From assembly GCF_002272015.1 (NCBI RefSeq), contig NZ_NPBY01000047.1:35182-99181 (forward strand): 64,000 bases of DNA, given 5' to 3'. The position numbers were made by a program, and so were the translations under genes. Below, piece after piece: positions 27,590 to 35,602 of this stretch. Under the pieces are notes generated by a model that saw nothing but the letters and a program-made list of their open reading frames with translations, was not told the DNA's origin and did not search any database. Source of the stretch: Paenibacillus campinasensis (GTDB lineage: Bacteria > Bacillota > Bacilli > Paenibacillales > Paenibacillaceae). The first letter of the stretch is position 1. Each line of letters begins with the position of its first letter.

Positions 27590-28849
27590 ATGAATAAGTT
27601 CAAGAAGTTTGTTGGTCTATTATCTATAGTGTCTTTAATCGTTGTGTCAGGGTGTGGGACGGCGAGTAATAATGCGTCTCCAGAAGAATCTTCTGCAACG
27701 ACGACCGATCAACCGCTCCCTAAAATCTCCATTTTCCAAACGAAAGTAGAGATTGCGGAATCCTTGGAAGCGCTGGCGAAGGTGTATACGGCTGAAACGG
27801 GCAATGAGGTAGAAGTATGGGGCTCGGCGGGAGATAATTATTCAACCCAACTCCAGATCCATCTTGGTGCCAACTCGGGCCCGACTATTTTTACCGTAAG
27901 CTTCGGCTCTGACGCGGATAAGCTGCAATCGTACTTCTCTGATCTTTCCGATGTTCCAACAACGAAGGATATTGCACCGAATATGGCGCTGGAGAGAGAT
28001 GGCAAGATTGTCGGCATTCCTTTAGGCGTAGAAGGCTTCGGGATTGTATACAACAAGGACATTGTGGATCCGGGTGACGTAACAGACCTGGCGTCGTTCA
28101 CGAACACGCTGGAGCAGTTGAAAGCTGACGGCTTGCAGCCATTCAGCTTATCTCAAGAAAATTCATTCTTGATCACCCATATCCTCAATACGCCGTTCGC
28201 TTTGCAGCCAGATCCTCAGGACTTTATTGAAAAATTAAATGATGGCGAAGTTAAAATCACGGATACAAAGGAGTTTCAGGAGTTCGCGAAATTTATGGAT
28301 GTCATCAAAGCATACGGCAAAAATCCAATGGAGGTTACCTATGATACGCAGATGGGTGACTTTGCAACTGGCAAAACCGCGATGATTCATCAAGGGAACT
28401 GGAGCTATACAATGCTTGATGATTACGACAATATGGATGACAAACTGGGCATGATGCCGCTTCCGATAGAGGGGAACTCGAAATTGTCCGTAGGAGTAAG
28501 TCAATTCTGGGTAGTCAACGCAGATGCGAGCGCGGATGAAATTGAAGCCGGCAAACAATTCTTGAACTGGCTGTATACAAGCGATGCAGGGAAAACGGCC
28601 ATCGTGCAGGATTTCAAACTCATTCCAGCTTTTACGACGATTCAAGCGGATCTGAATCCATTGTCCAATGCAGTATATGAAGCGGCGGAGAGCGGACAAA
28701 CCATTCCTTGGGCCTTCAGATATTTCCCGCAAAATGTCGATTTGATCCCTGTCACGCAGCAATATTTCCTTGATCAAAATATGACCGGTCAAGAGCTGCT
28801 AGAGAAATTTGATGAAGAATGGGCGAAAGCGACAAGATCGGTTTCCTAG
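27590..28849 (+). CDS. ABC transporter sugar-binding lipoprotein (family 1)
   Basis: A 419-aa exported lipoprotein. Signal peptide MNKFKKFVGLLSIVSLIVVSGC with the lipobox ending at Cys22 or so, then a Ser/Thr/Glu linker and a family 1 solute-binding domain (MalE/UgpB type: ALAKVYTAETGNEVEVWGS, ...GKTAMIHQGNWSY, QFWVVNADAS). This family takes up oligosaccharides, polyols and glycerol phosphodiesters. The ATG is 8 nt after AAGAGGTGA; the frame opens further upstream in the phosphatase tail without a start site. A terminator-like hairpin follows, so expression should exceed that of the permeases. Confidence 0.92.
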   Translation: MNKFKKFVGLLSIVSLIVVSGCGTASNNASPEESSATTTDQPLPKISIFQTKVEIAESLEALAKVYTAETGNEVEVWGSAGDNYSTQLQIHLGANSGPTIFTVSFGSDADKLQSYFSDLSDVPTTKDIAPNMALERDGKIVGIPLGVEGFGIVYNKDIVDPGDVTDLASFTNTLEQLKADGLQPFSLSQENSFLITHILNTPFALQPDPQDFIEKLNDGEVKITDTKEFQEFAKFMDVIKAYGKNPMEVTYDTQMGDFATGKTAMIHQGNWSYTMLDDYDNMDDKLGMMPLPIEGNSKLSVGVSQFWVVNADASADEIEAGKQFLNWLYTSDAGKTAIVQDFKLIPAFTTIQADLNPLSNAVYEAAESGQTIPWAFRYFPQNVDLIPVTQQYFLDQNMTGQELLEKFDEEWAKATRSVS

Positions 28850-28868
28850 ATTTGCATGGTGTAATAAG

Positions 28869-28914
28869 AGCCCAACCTCAATCAATGTGTCAAACGTTGA
28901 GCGTTGGGCTTTTG
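28869..28914 (+). terminator. Terminator or attenuator between binding-protein and permease genes
   Basis: AGCCCAAC pairs with GTTGGGCT, with TCAA/TTGA inside and a long loop, followed by TTTT. It sits inside the operon, 20 bp after the binding-protein stop and 32 bp before the permease, so it likely lets only part of transcription through. Confidence 0.75.
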
Positions 28915-28945
28915 GCTTATTATCGGAGTAAATGGGGGAGAGAAT

Positions 28946-29818
28946 ATGAACACGAAGGAACGAGCATGGTTTCTCTTATTTACTGTGCCCCTCCTATTTA
29001 TCTTTACTACCGTTGTTGTTGTCCCTTTCACCATCGGTATCTTTTATTCATTCATAGCATGGGACGGCATTTCTGCCAATCCGAAAACATTTGTCGGCTT
29101 TAAAAACTTCATCGATCTGTTTCGGGACGAACAATTTTATTCATCCGCTTGGCACACGGTGAAATTTACCGTACTATCCCTGCTTGGCGTAAATATCGTG
29201 GGCATTGTATTGTCGCTGCTCGTTACCAGCAACCTGAAGGTGAAACATGCTGCGCGCACCATGTTTTTTCTGCCCAATCTCATTGGCGGACTAATATTGG
29301 GCTATATTTGGAAGTTCATTTTTAGCGATGTGACGACCTTGCTTGGCGAAAAGACGGGGATGGATGTCCTTTTCTTCAACTGGCTCCTCAATCCGCAATC
29401 TGCACTATACGCCATGGTGATCGTATTCGCCTGGCAAATGGCGGGATACACGATGCTGATTTATGTTGCTGGCATTCTAGGGATTCCTGATGAGATGCTT
29501 GAAGCAGCGAAGGTGGACGGCGCAAATTTGTGGCAAAGAACTACTAGAATCATTTTTCCTTTGTTGATGCCTGCCTTTACGATTTGTTTGTTCCTCACGC
29601 TCTCGGGCGCGTTCAAGGTGTATGACATCAACCTGTCTTTGACCGGAGGCGGGCCTTTCAAAGCGACCGAAATGTTCGCGATGAACATTTTTAACGAAAT
29701 GTTTACCTTCTCGCATTATGGACTCGGTCAAGCTAAGGCCATCATCTTTTTCATTGTTGTGGCACTTATCACTCTACTGCAGGTTGTAATCACAAAGAAG
29801 CGAGAGGTGCAAATGTAA
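28946..29818 (+). CDS. ABC transporter permease (MalF/UgpA type)
   Basis: A 290-aa inner-membrane permease of the carbohydrate uptake CUT1 family, with six hydrophobic segments. The cytoplasmic EAA loop is EAAKVDGANLWQRTTRIIFPLL near residue 187, which contacts the ATPase. GGGGGAGAG lies about 6 nt before the ATG; the frame extends to 28904 inside the attenuator. The stop overlaps the next start by one base (TAATG). No ATPase gene is present in the operon; CUT1 importers of Bacillota often share one housekeeping ATPase of MsmX type. Confidence 0.93.
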   Translation: MNTKERAWFLLFTVPLLFIFTTVVVVPFTIGIFYSFIAWDGISANPKTFVGFKNFIDLFRDEQFYSSAWHTVKFTVLSLLGVNIVGIVLSLLVTSNLKVKHAARTMFFLPNLIGGLILGYIWKFIFSDVTTLLGEKTGMDVLFFNWLLNPQSALYAMVIVFAWQMAGYTMLIYVAGILGIPDEMLEAAKVDGANLWQRTTRIIFPLLMPAFTICLFLTLSGAFKVYDINLSLTGGGPFKATEMFAMNIFNEMFTFSHYGLGQAKAIIFFIVVALITLLQVVITKKREVQM

Positions 29819-30654
29819 TGGTGAAGGCAAGAGTTTATATATTCGAAGTGTTTCTTTTCATTCTTGCACTCGTTTTTCTTTCTCCAATCTACATTATGGT
29901 TGTGAACTCATTTAAGAGTCGTGCGGAGCTGTATGAGAATCCATTAGCCTTGCCAACCTCCTTTAGTTTCGAATATTACATCCAGGCGTTTGAGAAAATG
30001 AATTTTTTAAGCGGGTTTGTGAATTCCCTGTATGTGACGGTGGCTTCGGTGGTGCTTACGGTGATCTTAGCGTCCATGACGGCATGGATGCTGGCGAGAA
30101 CGGATAATAAATGGAGCAAGACCATTTACCTGGTATTCGTCGCCACGATGCTGATTCCGTTTCAAACGATCATGATGCCTTTAATGCAATCGATGAATTG
30201 GGTGCAAACGCATCTGAATATTCCTATGATGAACACGCATGAGGGACTGATCTATATGAACGTAGGCTTTAACGCGAGTATGGCGGTGTTTCTGTATCAT
30301 GGCTTCATCAAAACGATTCCGGTTGCCTTGGAGGAGGCAGCTGAGCTAGAGGGTTGTAATAAATTCAGGCTCTTCTGGTCCATAGTCTTTCCAATGCTAA
30401 AGACGATTACAGTGACGATCGCGATTATCAATATTATGGGGGTTTGGAATGATTTCCTTCTGCCTTCCCTGGTGCTGACCGATAAATCGCTGCGGACAAT
30501 CCCGCTGAGCATGTTCTATTTCTTTGGTGAATTCACCATTGTGTGGAATCTGGCCATGGCAGGACTAACACTTACGATTATTCCAGTTGTCATTTTCTAC
30601 ATGTTTGCTCAGAAATATATGATTAAAGGGATTACAGCCGGAGCTTTAAAATAA
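29818..30654 (+). CDS. ABC transporter permease (MalG/UgpE type)
   Basis: A 278-aa second permease of the CUT1 importer, with six hydrophobic segments. The EAA loop is EEAAELEGCNKFRLFWSIVFPML near residue 172. The protein ends in QKYMIKGITAGALK, the typical MalG-type C-terminus. The ATG overlaps the previous stop by one base. The frameshifted ThuA begins 29 bp downstream, so it belongs to the same transcript. Confidence 0.93.
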   Translation: MVKARVYIFEVFLFILALVFLSPIYIMVVNSFKSRAELYENPLALPTSFSFEYYIQAFEKMNFLSGFVNSLYVTVASVVLTVILASMTAWMLARTDNKWSKTIYLVFVATMLIPFQTIMMPLMQSMNWVQTHLNIPMMNTHEGLIYMNVGFNASMAVFLYHGFIKTIPVALEEAAELEGCNKFRLFWSIVFPMLKTITVTIAIINIMGVWNDFLLPSLVLTDKSLRTIPLSMFYFFGEFTIVWNLAMAGLTLTIIPVVIFYMFAQKYMIKGITAGALK

Positions 30655-30683
30655 AACGTGATGAACACAATGGAGTGATTAAT

Positions 30684-31407
30684 TTGATTAGAGTCACGAT
30701 CTGGAATGAAAATATACATGAAAAAAGCAATGCCGAAACGCAAGTGATTTACCCGGAAGGGATCCATGTTGCAATACAACAAGGAATTGAACATCATGAT
30801 TTTGTGATTAGAACGGCGACAATGGACGAGCCGGAGCAGGGGCTGTCAGACGAAGTGCTGCAGAGCACAGATGTGCTGATATGGTGGGGACATAAAGGAC
30901 ACCGATTGGTTGAGGATGGGATTGTTGATAAAGTGCATCAAAGGGTGCTGGACGGCATGGGATTAATTGTGCTGCACTCTGCGCATTTTTCGAAGATCTT
31001 CAAAAAAACTGATGGGCACCACATGCAACCTGAAGTGGAGAGAAGCCAATGAAAAGGAAAGGTTATGGGTCGTAAATCCTGCACATCCGATAACGGAAGG
31101 CATTGGGGCGTTCATTGAGCTTGAACAGGAAGAGATGTACGGGGAACACTTTGATATTCCGGTACCGGATGAGCTTGTGTTCATCAGCTGGTTTGAAGGC
31201 GGGGAAGTTTTTCGCAGCGGGTGCACCTATTACAGAGGGAAAGGAAAAGTGTTTTATTTCCGTCCTGGACACGAGACATATCCGACCTATCATAACAAGG
31301 ATATTCTTCGTGTGATTAGCAACGCTGTGCGTTGGGCAGGCTTGCCACGTGGAGCAAAACCCGTGTATGGCAACGCTCAACCGCTGGAGACCATTGCCAA
31401 TCCTTAA
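30684..31407 (+). pseudogene. ThuA domain protein, frameshifted at an A7 run
   Basis: Two adjacent frames together give a normal ThuA-like protein of about 240 aa (compare the intact copy at 50497-51228). Frame one runs MIRVTIWNENIHEK to [13 protein letters not shown]; frame two continues [20 protein letters not shown] to the stop at 31407. They join at the seven adenines at 31002-31008: one fewer A restores a single frame. The start is TTG at 30684 after GGAGTGAT. ThuA proteins (trehalose/polyol utilisation) work with Gfo/Idh dehydrogenases, and one follows. It is either a real mutation, a sequencing indel, or expressed by slippage. Confidence 0.85.
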
Positions 31408-31454
31408 CGGACATGATGGAGTCAGCACAACTATTCAAGCGAAGGAGAATGAGG

Positions 31455-32519
31455 ATGAACAAGCTTAAGCTGGGTGTTATTGGAGCAGGAAGTATCTTTA
31501 GAAATGCACACGTGAACGCGTGGCATGCGCATCCTGATGTTGAAATTCATGCCGTATGTGATGTGATCAAAGAAAAAGCAGATGCGGTTGCCGCTCAGTA
31601 TGACATCCCTCATGTGTATACCGATTACCTAGAGCTGATAAACAACGAAGAAATCGATATGATCGATATTTGCACCGGCAATATTTATCATTCGGAGATC
31701 GCGATCGCAGCGCTGGAGGCTGGAAAGCATGTATTTTGTGAAAAGCCCGATGCCATCAACGTAGAAGAAGCCGAAAAAATGCTGGCCGCTTCTGAAAAAA
31801 GCGGTAAAGTGCTTATGACGATGCGGAATAATCGTTTTCGTGCCCATGCTCAGTTTTTGAAAAAATATATTACCGCTGGCCACATGGGTGAAATTTATAC
31901 AGGTCGCTGCGGATGGATACGGAGACGGGGAATTCCAGGTAAAGGCGGCTGGTTTACGAATAAAGCTCTTTCCGGCGGTGGCCCGCTCATTGATCTGGGT
32001 GTCCATTTCATTGACCTCGCGATTTGGCTTATGGGGAATCCAAAGCCCGTTTCCGTGTTTGGTGCAACCTACCGCAAGTTTGCCGACTCCACAATTTCCG
32101 ATTCAAAGCACAGTCAATTTGGTGAGAGGAACGAGAATGGGATATTTGATGTTGAGGATTTAGCCACAGGCTTTATTCGATTCGAAAATGGAGAAACGCT
32201 GCAAATTGAGTTCAGCTGGGCATCGAATATTGAGCATGAAATGAATTTTTTAGAGCTTCGAGGCACTCAGGCCGGGTTCAGCATGAAAAATGATGAGCTG
32301 AAATTATTTACGGAGTTAGAAGGCGCGCTATGCGATATTTATCCTAGAATTCCGATTGAAAAAGGGGACCAAGGTCACAGCAAACACATTGATCATTTTG
32401 TCGATTGTATCGCGAATGGAACCGAGCCGATTATATTGCCTGAACACGGCGTTGATATGATTAAAATATTAATGGCCCTGTACGAATCAGCGGAAACTGG
32501 AGAACTGGTCAAACTCTAA
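31455..32519 (+). CDS. Gfo/Idh/MocA family oxidoreductase
   Basis: A 354-aa NAD(P)-dependent dehydrogenase of the Gfo/Idh/MocA family (inositol, glucose-fructose and keto-sugar dehydrogenases). The Rossmann motif is GVIGAGSIFRNAHV (residues 6-19), the family lysine is in CEKPDAIN (near 97), and the catalytic Asp/His pair is in GGPLIDLGVHFIDLAIWLMG (near 178-197). The ATG follows AAGGAG and GAGG. It is the last gene of the operon, with a terminator at 32570-32616. Given the phosphodiesterase and phosphatase upstream, its substrate may be a free polyol or glycoside released by them; this is inference. Confidence 0.92.
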   Translation: MNKLKLGVIGAGSIFRNAHVNAWHAHPDVEIHAVCDVIKEKADAVAAQYDIPHVYTDYLELINNEEIDMIDICTGNIYHSEIAIAALEAGKHVFCEKPDAINVEEAEKMLAASEKSGKVLMTMRNNRFRAHAQFLKKYITAGHMGEIYTGRCGWIRRRGIPGKGGWFTNKALSGGGPLIDLGVHFIDLAIWLMGNPKPVSVFGATYRKFADSTISDSKHSQFGERNENGIFDVEDLATGFIRFENGETLQIEFSWASNIEHEMNFLELRGTQAGFSMKNDELKLFTELEGALCDIYPRIPIEKGDQGHSKHIDHFVDCIANGTEPIILPEHGVDMIKILMALYESAETGELVKL

Positions 32520-32569
32520 ACCTATCCACCCTATGGGTGTCTATGAATCCGATTGTGCATTCCCCACAG

Positions 32570-32616
32570 AAAAGGTCGAAGACGGCGCTACACTGAGCCG
32601 AATCTTCGGCCTTTTT
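32570..32616 (+). terminator. Rho-independent terminator of the GDPD/ABC/Gfo-Idh operon
   Basis: AAAGGTCGAAGA pairs with TCTTCGGCCTTT (one mismatch), with a CGGC/GCCG inner stem, followed by TT and CGG. Confidence 0.82.
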
Positions 32617-32793
32617 CGGTTATCATCCGGTCAAGAACGACAATATAATGAGAAGGCGGGCCCATCGGCTTGCACAGATGAGGTTGATGAAGCCGGTATT
32701 TTTATATCCGTCATTTACGCTGCGCTAGCTTCCGAGTATGATATTGATGTTGGGTTGCTCGGTATTACTTGCGAAAAGGGGACTACATAAAGT

Positions 32794-33525
32794 ATGGAAT
32801 CTGCATTGCTGGGAAGTCTCATATCTGCGATGGCGACGGTGCTAGGCGCTGTTCCGCTGCTGTTCGTCAAGACGTTGTCGGAAAAATGGAAGGACATTCT
32901 GATCGCTTTTACAGCGGGCATCATGGTGTCTGCGTCTACATTCGGGCTGATGCCGCAGGCGCTGGAGGAATCGGGGATGATTCCGCTGACGATCGGGCTG
33001 CTCGTCGGCATCCTCGTTCTGGATTTGATCGAAAGGAATATTCCTCATATCGATGTAGAGAACCGGGCAGGCATCAGTTCGTTTGATACCTCATCTCTGC
33101 TGGTCATCATTGCGCTGTGCATCCATAATATTCCCGAGGGCTTGAGCACCGGCTTCAGTTATGCCAGCCAGAACGAGGGGCTGGGACCGATGGTGGCGAT
33201 CTCGATCGGGGCGCAGAACATGCCGGAGGGGCTGGTGCTGGCCGTGTTCCTGATCAATTCCCGGGTGAGCAAGGCGAAGTCGTTTCTTGTCGTATTTTTG
33301 ACCGGTTTGATGGAGATGATCTCGGCCGTTATAGGCTATTTCGCCGCCAGTTATATCGAGTGGATGATCGGTTACGGTCTGGCGTTTGCGGCAGGGGCGA
33401 TGATGTTTATCGTCTACAAGGAATTGATTCCGGAAAGCCACGGCCACGGGTATGAGCGCCCTTCTACGTACTCCTTCATCGCGGGTCTGCTGATCATGGT
33501 CTACATCAGCTATTTCTTTGTCTGA
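32794..33525 (+). CDS. ZIP family divalent metal transporter
   Basis: A 243-aa membrane protein of the ZIP (ZupT-like) family, importing Zn2+, Fe2+ or Mn2+. About eight membrane segments. The paired metal motifs are CIHNIPEGLSTG (near 109-120) and QNMPEGLVLA (near 142-151); ELIPESHGHGYERP lies near 212. The His of the first motif is kept and the second has Gln where ZupT often has His, as in many Bacillus-type members. AAAGGGG stands 13 nt before the ATG, a long spacing, so the start is only moderately sure. The 170 bp upstream (32620-32790) has no recognised Zur or Fur box. Confidence 0.88.
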   Translation: MESALLGSLISAMATVLGAVPLLFVKTLSEKWKDILIAFTAGIMVSASTFGLMPQALEESGMIPLTIGLLVGILVLDLIERNIPHIDVENRAGISSFDTSSLLVIIALCIHNIPEGLSTGFSYASQNEGLGPMVAISIGAQNMPEGLVLAVFLINSRVSKAKSFLVVFLTGLMEMISAVIGYFAASYIEWMIGYGLAFAAGAMMFIVYKELIPESHGHGYERPSTYSFIAGLLIMVYISYFFV

Positions 33526-33597
33526 CGGCTTGCTGTCAGGCGGCTGATAAAGCAGCCCGGAGATGCTATAATAAGGGGGAAACCGAGGTGAGCAGAA

Positions 33598-33858
33598 TTG
33601 GCGAAGAAAAAGCGTAATATGCATACGCCGAGACCGGAGCCGTCCGACAAGCCCGCAACGTTAAAGGATATGCTGAATCCGCAGGTGCTGGAGCAGCTGA
33701 AGGCGACAACCGAAGCGCTGAAGGCCAGCGAGTCCGAGCGTCTGGAGAAGGAGCGCCAGCAGCGGGAAGCGGAGCGGAAGGCCGAGCAGAAGCGCCGCGA
33801 CAATGATTTCGAATATTTGCTCGAGCATAGCGAAATGGATTGGCGCAAATATAAATAA
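33598..33858 (+). CDS. DUF3886 family protein (YqkE-like)
   Basis: An 86-aa, highly charged protein. It opens AKKKRNMHTPRPEPSD, contains the conserved TLKDMLNPQVLEQLKA block (residues 21-36), then a long Glu/Arg/Lys helix (about 40-70) and the conserved ending FEYLLEHSEMDWRKYK. Bacillus YqkE shows the same layout, with an identical MDW-x-x-YK type ending by memory. The TTG start is 4 nt after GAGGTGAG. Function unknown. A terminator follows directly. Confidence 0.82.
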   Translation: MAKKKRNMHTPRPEPSDKPATLKDMLNPQVLEQLKATTEALKASESERLEKERQQREAERKAEQKRRDNDFEYLLEHSEMDWRKYK

Positions 33859-33885
33859 CAGGCAGCCTATGGCTGTCTGTTTTAT
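33858..33885 (+). terminator. Rho-independent terminator after the DUF3886 gene
   Basis: ACAGGCAGCC-TATG-GCTGTCTGT pairs with one G-T, followed by TTTATTT. Confidence 0.85.
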
Positions 33886-34057
33886 TTGGCTGCATCAGTC
33901 ACCAGGCAGATGACCCTGATTACATCACCTGCTTTTCGGCTCGAAGCAGACCAGATGTGAAGGATAGCCGGAAGCCATTGCAGTAGGACGGATAGAAGGT
34001 TACAATTAGTAAGCGGATCGTTTTGAATTTTATGTGAAAAAAGAGGGGGCCTTCGGG

Positions 34058-34777
34058 ATGCAAGTGGAGATTTGGTCGGATTATGGGTGTCCGTTTTGTT
34101 ATATTGGCAAGCGCCGTTTTGAGCAGGCGCTGGAGCAATTTCCTCATCGGGATCAGGTTCAGGTCGTTTATCGCAGCTTCGAGCTTGATCCGAACGCCAA
34201 TTATAAGCCGGGCTTGACGCTGGATGAACTGCTGAGCGGCAAGTACGGCATGTCCATCGAACAAGCGAAAGCAGCGAATGAGAATGTGACCCGGCAGGCA
34301 GCAAGCGTCGGTCTCGAATACCGCATGGATCAAGCCGTGCCGGCAAATTCCTTCGATGCGCACCGGCTCGCGCATTATGCGTCCCAGCACGGTGTGATGA
34401 AGGAAATGACGGAGCGCTTGTTCAAGGCTTATTTTACGGAAGGGCAAAACCTGCAGGACCGGGCGGTCCTTGCCGATCTTGCCGCCGAAGTCGGCTTGTC
34501 CCGGGATGAAGCGGCCGCTGTGCTGGATAGCGAGGCGTTCAGCACCGAGGTTCGTGCTGACGAAGAGGCGGCGGCCAAGCTGGGCGTACGGGGCGTGCCC
34601 TTCTTTGTGCTCGGCGGCCGGTATGCCGTGTCCGGCGCCCAGCCGCTGGAAGTGTTCACAGATGCCCTTCAGCGGGCTTATGCGGAGTCGAATCCGCTCG
34701 TCATCGTCAATGAGGACGGGGATGGCGGAGTATGCACGGATGAAACCTGCGAAGTGAAAGGTAAGGAAAACCAATAA
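34058..34777 (+). CDS. DsbA family oxidoreductase, FrnE-like
   Basis: A 239-aa cytosolic thioredoxin-fold protein of the DsbA/FrnE subfamily (disulfide isomerase-like). The redox motif is CPFC at residues 11-14 (DYGCPFCYIGKRR); the cis-Pro loop is GVRGVPFFVLGGRYAVSGAQP near residue 180. A helical insert (about 60-150) completes the fold. The tail has an extra CTDETC pair near residue 227, found in some family members, which might be a second redox or metal site. No signal peptide. GAGGGGG is 8 nt before the ATG; a GTG eight codons upstream is less likely. Confidence 0.9.
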   Translation: MQVEIWSDYGCPFCYIGKRRFEQALEQFPHRDQVQVVYRSFELDPNANYKPGLTLDELLSGKYGMSIEQAKAANENVTRQAASVGLEYRMDQAVPANSFDAHRLAHYASQHGVMKEMTERLFKAYFTEGQNLQDRAVLADLAAEVGLSRDEAAAVLDSEAFSTEVRADEEAAAKLGVRGVPFFVLGGRYAVSGAQPLEVFTDALQRAYAESNPLVIVNEDGDGGVCTDETCEVKGKENQ

Positions 34778-34797
34778 CGAAGTCACTGGAACCAGGG

Positions 34798-34852
34798 AAC
34801 AGCGCCCGAAGAACGGCCACGGCTTGTGGCAGCCCTTCGGGCGCTGTTGTTG
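34798..34852 (+). terminator. Terminator-like hairpin after the FrnE-like gene
   Basis: AACAGCGCCCGAAG pairs perfectly with CTTCGGGCGCTGTT, with an inner GGC/GCC pairing, followed by GTTGTTGG. The stem is very strong but the T-tail is broken. Confidence 0.72.
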
Positions 34853-34949
34853 TTGGTGACTGAATGCGCACCCTAATACGAACGTGATTTTTTTGTAGGA
34901 CCCGGGGATCTTTTTCCTTTATACTAGAAGAAATTGTCCAGAGAAATGG

Positions 34950-35579
34950 GTGGATTCATTGTATATATCGTTGGGTAATATGGATATCATGTCTTATTTC
35001 ACAGAAAGCAACCTGGAGCTATGGCTGGAAAATTTCCGTTCCCTTGGCCCGCTGCCGGGCATTTTGCTTACCTTTCTCAAGTCCTTCATCCCGCCGCTGC
35101 CCACGATTGTCATCGTCGGGGTCAATGCTGCTGTATATGGCATGTGGCCGGGATTTCTATATTCCTGGATCGGGATGGTTGCAGGCTGTCTGACGACGTT
35201 TCTCATCGTCCGGAAGGTGTCCTCCTCGGCGTTCATTGAGCGCTGGGCAGCGAAGCCGAAGGTGCAAAGAGGCCGGCTCTGGATTCAGGAGAACGGATTC
35301 AGTTATGTATTTCTGCTAGGCATATTGCCAGTCGGGCCGTTCGTTGCCGTCAACATTGCTGCCGGTCTGGCCCGGATGAACATCATGTCCTACTTGCTGG
35401 CTGTTACGCTTGGGAAAGGGATTATGGTGTTCTGCGTATCCTATATTGGAGCGAATGTGTCGGATCTGCTGTCCCAGCCGTTCAAGCTGGTAGGCGTGCT
35501 GGCCTTCATTATCGTGTCGCTGGTGCTCAGCCGCAAGCTGGAGAGCTATTACATTCGAAGACATGCTCCCCAGCAGTAA
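34950..35579 (+). CDS. TVP38/TMEM64 (VTT/DedA superfamily) membrane protein
   Basis: A 209-aa membrane protein of the VTT domain superfamily (DedA-like), linked to lipid scrambling or flipping and membrane homeostasis. Signature stretches: LLTFLKSFIPPLPTIVIVGVNAAVYG (about residues 39-64) and FVAVNIAAGLARMNIMSYLLAVTLGKG (about 130-156), separated by the cytoplasmic RRLWIQENG-type segment. The start is uncertain: GTG 34950, TTG 34959, ATG 34980 and ATG 34989 are all in frame and none has a strong ribosome site. It converges with the MFS gene, with only 23 bp between the stops. Confidence 0.85.
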   Translation: MDSLYISLGNMDIMSYFTESNLELWLENFRSLGPLPGILLTFLKSFIPPLPTIVIVGVNAAVYGMWPGFLYSWIGMVAGCLTTFLIVRKVSSSAFIERWAAKPKVQRGRLWIQENGFSYVFLLGILPVGPFVAVNIAAGLARMNIMSYLLAVTLGKGIMVFCVSYIGANVSDLLSQPFKLVGVLAFIIVSLVLSRKLESYYIRRHAPQQ

Positions 35580-35602
35580 CGAAAGCCGCGCGTGAAGCGC
35601 CG

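Noticed and set aside
32533..32790. 85-codon frame before the ZIP transporter
   Set aside because: It spans the terminator at 32570-32616 and has no ribosome binding site or recognisable content.
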